Assembly (NCBI GenBank): GCA_015657635.1
Contig: JACDQM010000161.1
Span: 1 to 34,766 of the forward strand
Source of the DNA: Roseateles sp.
Lineage (GTDB): Bacteria > Pseudomonadota > Gammaproteobacteria > Burkholderiales > Burkholderiaceae_C
Direction: 5' to 3'
DNA length: 34,766 nucleotides
Below, one piece after another: positions 31,052 through 34,766 of this stretch. Numbering within the stretch: the first letter of the stretch is position 1; each line of letters begins with the position of its first letter. Made by a program: the position numbers and the translations under genes. The notes beneath the pieces are model-generated. The model did not search any database, was not told the origin of the DNA, and saw only the letters and a list, made by a program, of their open reading frames with translations.

Positions 31052-32722
31052 TCAGTAGCCGAGGTTCAGTTGCAGCACGGCCGTGGTGCCGCTGACCTCA
31101 TGGCCGACGATCAGCAGCGGCTTGCCGTTGGGCGACTTGGCCGCGGGCACGAACACCACGCCCTCGGGGCCGCGGTCGCCGGTGACGGCGTTGCGGGTGT
31201 TCAGGTAGTGCATGAAGACCGGTTTCTCGGGCGTGCTGACGTCGTAGACCATCACGCCGCCGACACGCTCCAGCACGATGAAGGCAAAGGTCTTGCTGCC
31301 GATCTTGCCGACGGCGACGCCCTCGGGCTCTGGCCCTTTGGAGGCGCTGCGGCCATCCAGCGTGGCGTTGTCGTGGCTGCTGTTGAAGGGCACATTGGCC
31401 AGCGCCTTGGTGCGCTGCTCGAATTCGTCACCCGAGTCGTAGACGCGCTTGAGTTCGGTGTCCCAGATGGTGAAGGAGCGGGCGCCGAAGCTGTAGAGCT
31501 CGGTGCACTGGCCGGCCGCGTTCTTGCCGGTGCTGCCGCCGTTGGGGTTGGCGGTGATGCGCAGTCGGCCCAGGTTGGAGTCCAGGATCAGGTTCGCGGC
31601 GTCCGGGAACACGCTGGGGTCCAGCCCGGCGCTGCAATGGCTGCGCACCCGGGTCTCGTCGCTGTAGCCGGGCCAGTCGGCGCGCGCCTCGCCTTCGTTG
31701 GCGGTGATCAGGTAGCGTTTGCCATTGACGCTGAACTGCGCGATCGCATCCGGCTGGTACATGCCCTTGACCGGGTAGTTGGCGATCTTGATGGCCGGCG
31801 TGCCGCTGTTGGTGTTGTTGCCGCCGTCCTCGTCGCTGGCGTCCAGCCCCATGCCGGGCAGGCTGTGGTCCTTGAAGCCCAGGGCCTTGATGGCAGTGAC
31901 CTTGGCCGTGGCGATGTCGACGATGGCGACCGCGTTGTTCTCCTGCAGCGTCACGTAGGCGGTCTTGCCGTCGTCGCTGATGGCGATGTATTCGGGCTCC
32001 AGATCCTGCGCGGCGTTGGCGCCAGGGCCGAAGATGCGCACGCCCTGGGCGCGCAGCGCGGTTTCCTGGCCGATGAAGGCCTTGAAGTCGGCCGTCACCG
32101 CCGTCGGGTTGCTGCCGCCGTTGACGGTGATGAGGCTGACCGAGCCTTCCGGATCGACCGAGTCGGCCTGGCCATAGCTGTTGGGCTCGCCCTCGTTGGC
32201 CACCAGCACCATCTTGCCGTCGGGCGTGAAGGTCAGCATGTCGGGCTGGGCGCCCACCTTGACGCTGCCCAGCAGGCGCAGGTCGGCGGCGTTGTAGAAG
32301 GCTACGTTGCCGGGGCTGGTCTTGGGCTGGGCCTCGATGGCCACCGCCACCAGGCCGTCATGCACCGCCACGCTGTTCACCGCGCCGCCCAGTGCGGCGA
32401 CGCTGATCGTGCTGATGCGCTTGGGCTGGGTCGGGTCGGACAGGTCCACCACGTCCAGCGTGCCGTTGGAGCCGTTGACGATGAACAGGCGCTTGCTGCT
32501 CGCGTCGTAGGCGGTGATCTCGGCCGCGCCCACCGCGCCGCCGTCGAAGCCGCCGATCTTGGCCAGGCTGAGGCTGACCGGCGTGGCCTCCTCGATCTCG
32601 TCGCCGCCGCCGCAGGCGCTCAAGAGCACCGCACTGCCGAGCAAGGCAGCGCTGCCCAGCAAGGAGGCGCTGAGCAGGCGCAGCGGGCGGGCCATCGGGC
32701 GGCGGGTCGATTGGGTAGGCAT
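31052..32722 (-). CDS. Choice-of-anchor I family lipoprotein (beta-propeller-like)
   Basis: The 556-residue protein has a lipoprotein signal (LLGSAALLGSAVLLSAC, lipobox cysteine C37, then GGGD). It then shows repeating short motifs of a beta-propeller-like fold (LFIVNGSNGTLDVVDLSDPT, VLVANEGEPNSYGQ, YITANEGEARADWPGYSDE, YIAISDDGKTAYVTLQENNA). This matches the choice-of-anchor I family, whose members are often near or within phosphate-starvation sets and include surface proteins with alkaline-phosphatase-like labels. Catalysis is not demonstrated. Upstream on the same strand is a PHO-box-like direct repeat (32777-32794), supporting phosphate control. It follows radA with 92 bases between them. 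Confidence 0.9.
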   Translation of the reverse strand: MPTQSTRRPMARPLRLLSASLLGSAALLGSAVLLSACGGGDEIEEATPVSLSLAKIGGFDGGAVGAAEITAYDASSKRLFIVNGSNGTLDVVDLSDPTQPKRISTISVAALGGAVNSVAVHDGLVAVAIEAQPKTSPGNVAFYNAADLRLLGSVKVGAQPDMLTFTPDGKMVLVANEGEPNSYGQADSVDPEGSVSLITVNGGSNPTAVTADFKAFIGQETALRAQGVRIFGPGANAAQDLEPEYIAISDDGKTAYVTLQENNAVAIVDIATAKVTAIKALGFKDHSLPGMGLDASDEDGGNNTNSGTPAIKIANYPVKGMYQPDAIAQFSVNGKRYLITANEGEARADWPGYSDETRVRSHCSAGLDPSVFPDAANLILDSNLGRLRITANPNGGSTGKNAAGQCTELYSFGARSFTIWDTELKRVYDSGDEFEQRTKALANVPFNSSHDNATLDGRSASKGPEPEGVAVGKIGSKTFAFIVLERVGGVMVYDVSTPEKPVFMHYLNTRNAVTGDRGPEGVVFVPAAKSPNGKPLLIVGHEVSGTTAVLQLNLGY

Positions 32723-32776
32723 GGCGGCGTTGCCGTACGGCAGAGTTGAAGCAACCCGCGATGGTCAGCGCCGTCC

Positions 32777-32794
32777 GTGACGGCTCTGTGACAA
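32777..32794 (-). promoter_or_regulatory. Candidate PHO box
   Basis: Read on the minus strand the site is TTGTCAC-AGAG-CCGTCAC, two 7-base units with 11-base periodicity that approach the CTGTCAT-N4-CTGTCAT PhoB consensus. It lies 54 bases before the start of the choice-of-anchor I gene, a normal distance. The left unit differs at its first and last bases, and the right unit at its second and last. Confidence 0.45.
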
Positions 32795-32814
32795 AGGCCT
32801 ACCAGCGGCCCCGC

Positions 32815-34177
32815 TCAGCCCTGGCTGCGCAACAGCGCGATCGCGTCCTCGATGCGCTCGACCGCATGCACGGTCAGCCCTTCGATGGCCTTCTTCGGCG
32901 CATTGGCCTTGGGCACCACCGCCACGCTGAAGCCCAGCTTGGCGGCTTCCTTCAGCCGCTCCTGACCGCGCGGCGCGGGCCGTACCTCGCCCGCCAGGCC
33001 CACCTCGCCAAAGGCGATGAAACCCTTGGGCAGGGCCTTGCCGCGCAGCGAACTCTGGATCGCCAGCATCACCGCCAGGTCGGCCGCCGGCTCGCTGATG
33101 CGCACCCCGCCCACCGCGTTGACGAACACGTCCTGGTCATTGGTCTGCACACCGGCGTGGCGGTGCAGCACCGCCAGCAGCATGGCCAGGCGGTCGCGCT
33201 CCAGGCCCACCGACAGGCGCCGCGGGCTCGGCCCGCCGGCATCCACCAGCGCCTGCAACTCGACCAGCAGCGGCCGCGTGCCTTCCAGCGTCACCAGGAC
33301 GCAAGAGCCCGGCACCGGATCGCCATGGGTGGAGAGAAAGATCGCGCTCGGGTTGGCCACGCCCTTCAGGCCCTTGTCGGTCATCGCGAACACGCCGATT
33401 TCGTTGACCGCGCCGAAGCGGTTCTTGATCGCGCGCACCAGGCGGAAGCTGCTGTGCGTGTCGCCCTCGAAATACAGCACCGTGTCGACGATGTGCTCCA
33501 GCACGCGCGGGCCGGCAATCGCGCCTTCCTTGGTGACATGGCCCACCAGCACCATCGCGCAGCCAGTGGCCTTGGCGGTACGGGTCAGCTGCGCCGCGCA
33601 TTCACGCACCTGCGCCACCGAGCCGGGCGCGGAGCTGAGCTGTTCGGAGTAGACGGTCTGGATCGAATCGATCACGCAGAAGGCCGGCGCTTCCGCTTCG
33701 ATCGTGGCCAGGATCCTTTCCAGACTGATCTCGGCCAGCACCCGCACCTGGCTGCCAGTCAGCCCAGCCGGCGTGCGCGCATCGCCACCTGCGCGCCGCT
33801 TTCCTCGCCGGTGACATACAAGACCTTCAGCCCTTGCGACAGCGCATCCACCGCCTGCAGCAGCAGCGTTGATTTGCCGATGCCCGGGTCGCCGCCGATC
33901 AACACCACGCCGCCGGCGACGATGCCGCCGCCCAGCACGCGGTCCAGCTCTTCCAGCCCCGTCGGTGTGCGCTCGAAGTCGCTGGCTTCGATCTCCGACA
34001 GCGTGGCCACCGGCTGGCTCTTGGCCAGCGCCTGGTAGCGGTTCTTGCCGGCACCACCGCTCTCGGCCGGGCCTTCAATCAGCGTGTTCCAGGCGCCGCA
34101 GGCCGGGCATTTGCCCAGCCACTTGGCACTGGTGCCGCCGCATTCGCTGCAGGTGAAGATGGTTTTTCCTTGGCCAT
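32815..34177 (-). pseudogene. radA: DNA repair protein RadA, disrupted by two one-base frameshifts
   Basis: RadA is a RecA-like branch-migration ATPase for recombination intermediates. From ATG 34177 the sequence reads MAKEK in one frame, then TIFTCSECGG (zinc finger CxxC...CPAC), SEIEASDFERTPTGLEELDR, Walker A GGDPGIGKST and VTGEESGAQVAMRARRLG in a second frame. A stop is met at 33759-33761, and the third frame continues QVRVLAEISLERILATIEAE, the KNRFG motif AIKNRFGAVNEIG and the Lon-like C-terminal domain to 32815. The breaks are at the T5 run 34163-34167 (six expected) and near 33759-33765 (one G missing). Two added bases give 1365 bases and 454 residues, the usual length. All domains remain, so sequencing error is at least as likely as loss. 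Confidence 0.93.
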
Positions 34178-34335
34178 GGGGGCGAATTGTGAGGCCGCGC
34201 GAACACCGGCAGCTGAGCCGGCCAGCGCTCAGCGGTGCAGATGCACCACTCCAAGGTGGGATGGCCGACGCAGGCGAGTTGAGCTAACGTCAATACAGCA
34301 TTCCCTCACTCAATCCCCTGATTCTTCTCTTTCTT

Positions 34336-34576
34336 ATGCGTCTGCGTTCTTGGCTGGCAGTGGGCTCCATGCTGACCCTTGTCCTGGTCAGTGTCGCGCT
34401 GCTTTCTTACTTGCGCCCGGGCTTGGAGCTGCGGTTCGGGGCGCCGGGCGATGCTGCAAACCCGGCCCTGGCACCCCTCGGACTGAGGGCACCTTCGCCC
34501 GAGGCTCAGCAGGCGAGCAGGCCGCTCGAATCCAGCGCCCCGCTGGCCGATGCGGCCCCTGCTAGGGACTCGGAAG
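34336..34576 (+). CDS. Membrane-anchored hypothetical protein, interrupted by IS sequence
   Basis: The frame from ATG 34336 reads MRLRSWLAVGSMLTLVLVSV then ALLSYLRPGLELRFGAP, a short cytoplasmic head and one TM, followed by a Pro/Ala/Ser-rich periplasmic linker (LAPLGLRAPSPEAQQASRPL). From about 34576 the DNA is homologous to an IS3-family orfA on the opposite strand, so the native C-terminus is missing; the frame itself stays open to the window edge. No ribosome-binding site is visible, as the upstream bases are pyrimidine-rich. It is divergent from radA, with 158 bases between the two starts. Function unknown; it may not be expressed. Confidence 0.45.
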
Positions 34577-34766
34577 TCGGCTTGCGACAGCTGGGCTTGG
34601 CGCTCATCAGGGGGCGTTCGGCGCGCTTGATCCACTCGTACAGGCTGTGCTGGCTCACGCCAAGCCTGGCCGACACGTCGGCCACCTTGTGCCCGCGCTC
34701 GGTGATCTGCTTGACCGCTTCGGTCTTGAATTCTTCGGGGTATCTCTGCTTACTCACTGCACCTCC
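34576..34766 (-). mobile_element. IS3-family insertion sequence remnant (start of orfA)
   Basis: A GTG start at 34757 with GGAGG before it opens MSKQRYPEEFKTEAVKQITE then RGHKVADVSARLGVSQHSLY and EWIKRAERP, the helix-turn-helix of an IS3-family orfA. In the first frame the sequence degenerates after this point, but the next frame gives PPDERQAQLSQAD, the normal continuation, so one base is missing in the C run complementary to the G5 run near 34613-34617. IS homology stops near 34576, well before the leucine-zipper part. Only about 60 codons of orfA remain here, and no orfB is present at lower coordinates. The rest of the element, if any, lies beyond the right edge. Confidence 0.75.

Noticed and set aside
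31070..32749. 559-codon plus-strand open frame opposite the choice-of-anchor I gene
   Set aside because: Low-complexity antisense translation; the minus strand has a lipobox and family repeats.
34170..34565. 131-codon plus-strand ORF from 34170
   Set aside because: It begins within the radA start region, has no recognisable domain, and overlaps the more plausible TM-containing frame from 34336.

Overview
The window is dense, GC-rich chromosomal DNA with short intergenic gaps. Gene content points to a betaproteobacterium of the order Burkholderiales, probably in the Roseateles/Pelomonas/Rubrivivax neighbourhood: GTP-type PEP carboxykinase, fumarylpyruvate-hydrolase-like FAH protein, RlpA lipoprotein, Anbu cluster, cytochrome c5 and an ilvE/zinc-finger pair. 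This placement is inferred from family recognition; no 16S gene is present. There is no rRNA, CRISPR array or prophage. One tRNA (Arg, anticodon CCG) and one insertion-sequence remnant at the right edge are present. No stretch of more than about 300 bases lacks a gene.

Layout. 1-3.1 kb: a LysR regulator cut by the left edge, a small divergent gene, a bidirectional terminator and pckG. 3.4-7.2 kb: a MOSC protein, an Old Yellow Enzyme reductase, an exported beta-helix protein and rlmJ. At 7.27-7.38 kb a 118-base nested inverted repeat separates rlmJ from a convergent NAD(P)-binding reductase. 7.4-13 kb is a regulator-rich accessory stretch: the reductase with a divergent LysR gene, which is joined by ATGA overlaps to a CaiB-type CoA-transferase and a MerR regulator; then a flavodoxin-fold oxidoreductase behind a MerR-style promoter; then a ribbon-helix-helix gene behind a 22-bp palindrome, followed by an MFS exporter. 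12.9-15.8 kb: rlpA, an FAH hydrolase and nadC.

15.9-19.0 kb is a 1047-residue HAMP-PAS-GGDEF-EAL protein. 19.1-23.1 kb is the four-gene Anbu cluster on the minus strand (circularly permuted ATP-grasp, alpha-E, transglutaminase, Anbu). 23.4-24.1 kb holds divergent tRNA-Arg and cytochrome c5. 24.2-28.1 kb is a seven-gene minus-strand run, several genes coupled by 1- or 4-base overlaps, including ilvE and a YheT-type hydrolase. 28.2-31.0 kb pairs a periplasmic solute-binding-like protein with a CHASE-PAS-GGDEF cyclase, an arrangement resembling NspS/MbaA-type signalling. 31.1-34.2 kb: a choice-of-anchor I lipoprotein with a possible PHO box, then radA. The right end holds a membrane-anchored ORF fused to the start of an IS3-family orfA.

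A cross-cutting observation concerns reading frames. The alpha-E gene has one single-base deletion, radA has two, and the IS orfA remnant probably has one. Most lie in or beside short homopolymers. Because radA is normally conserved, this looks more like residual consensus errors than real gene loss, and other apparent oddities, such as the TTG start at 15906, should be read with that in mind.
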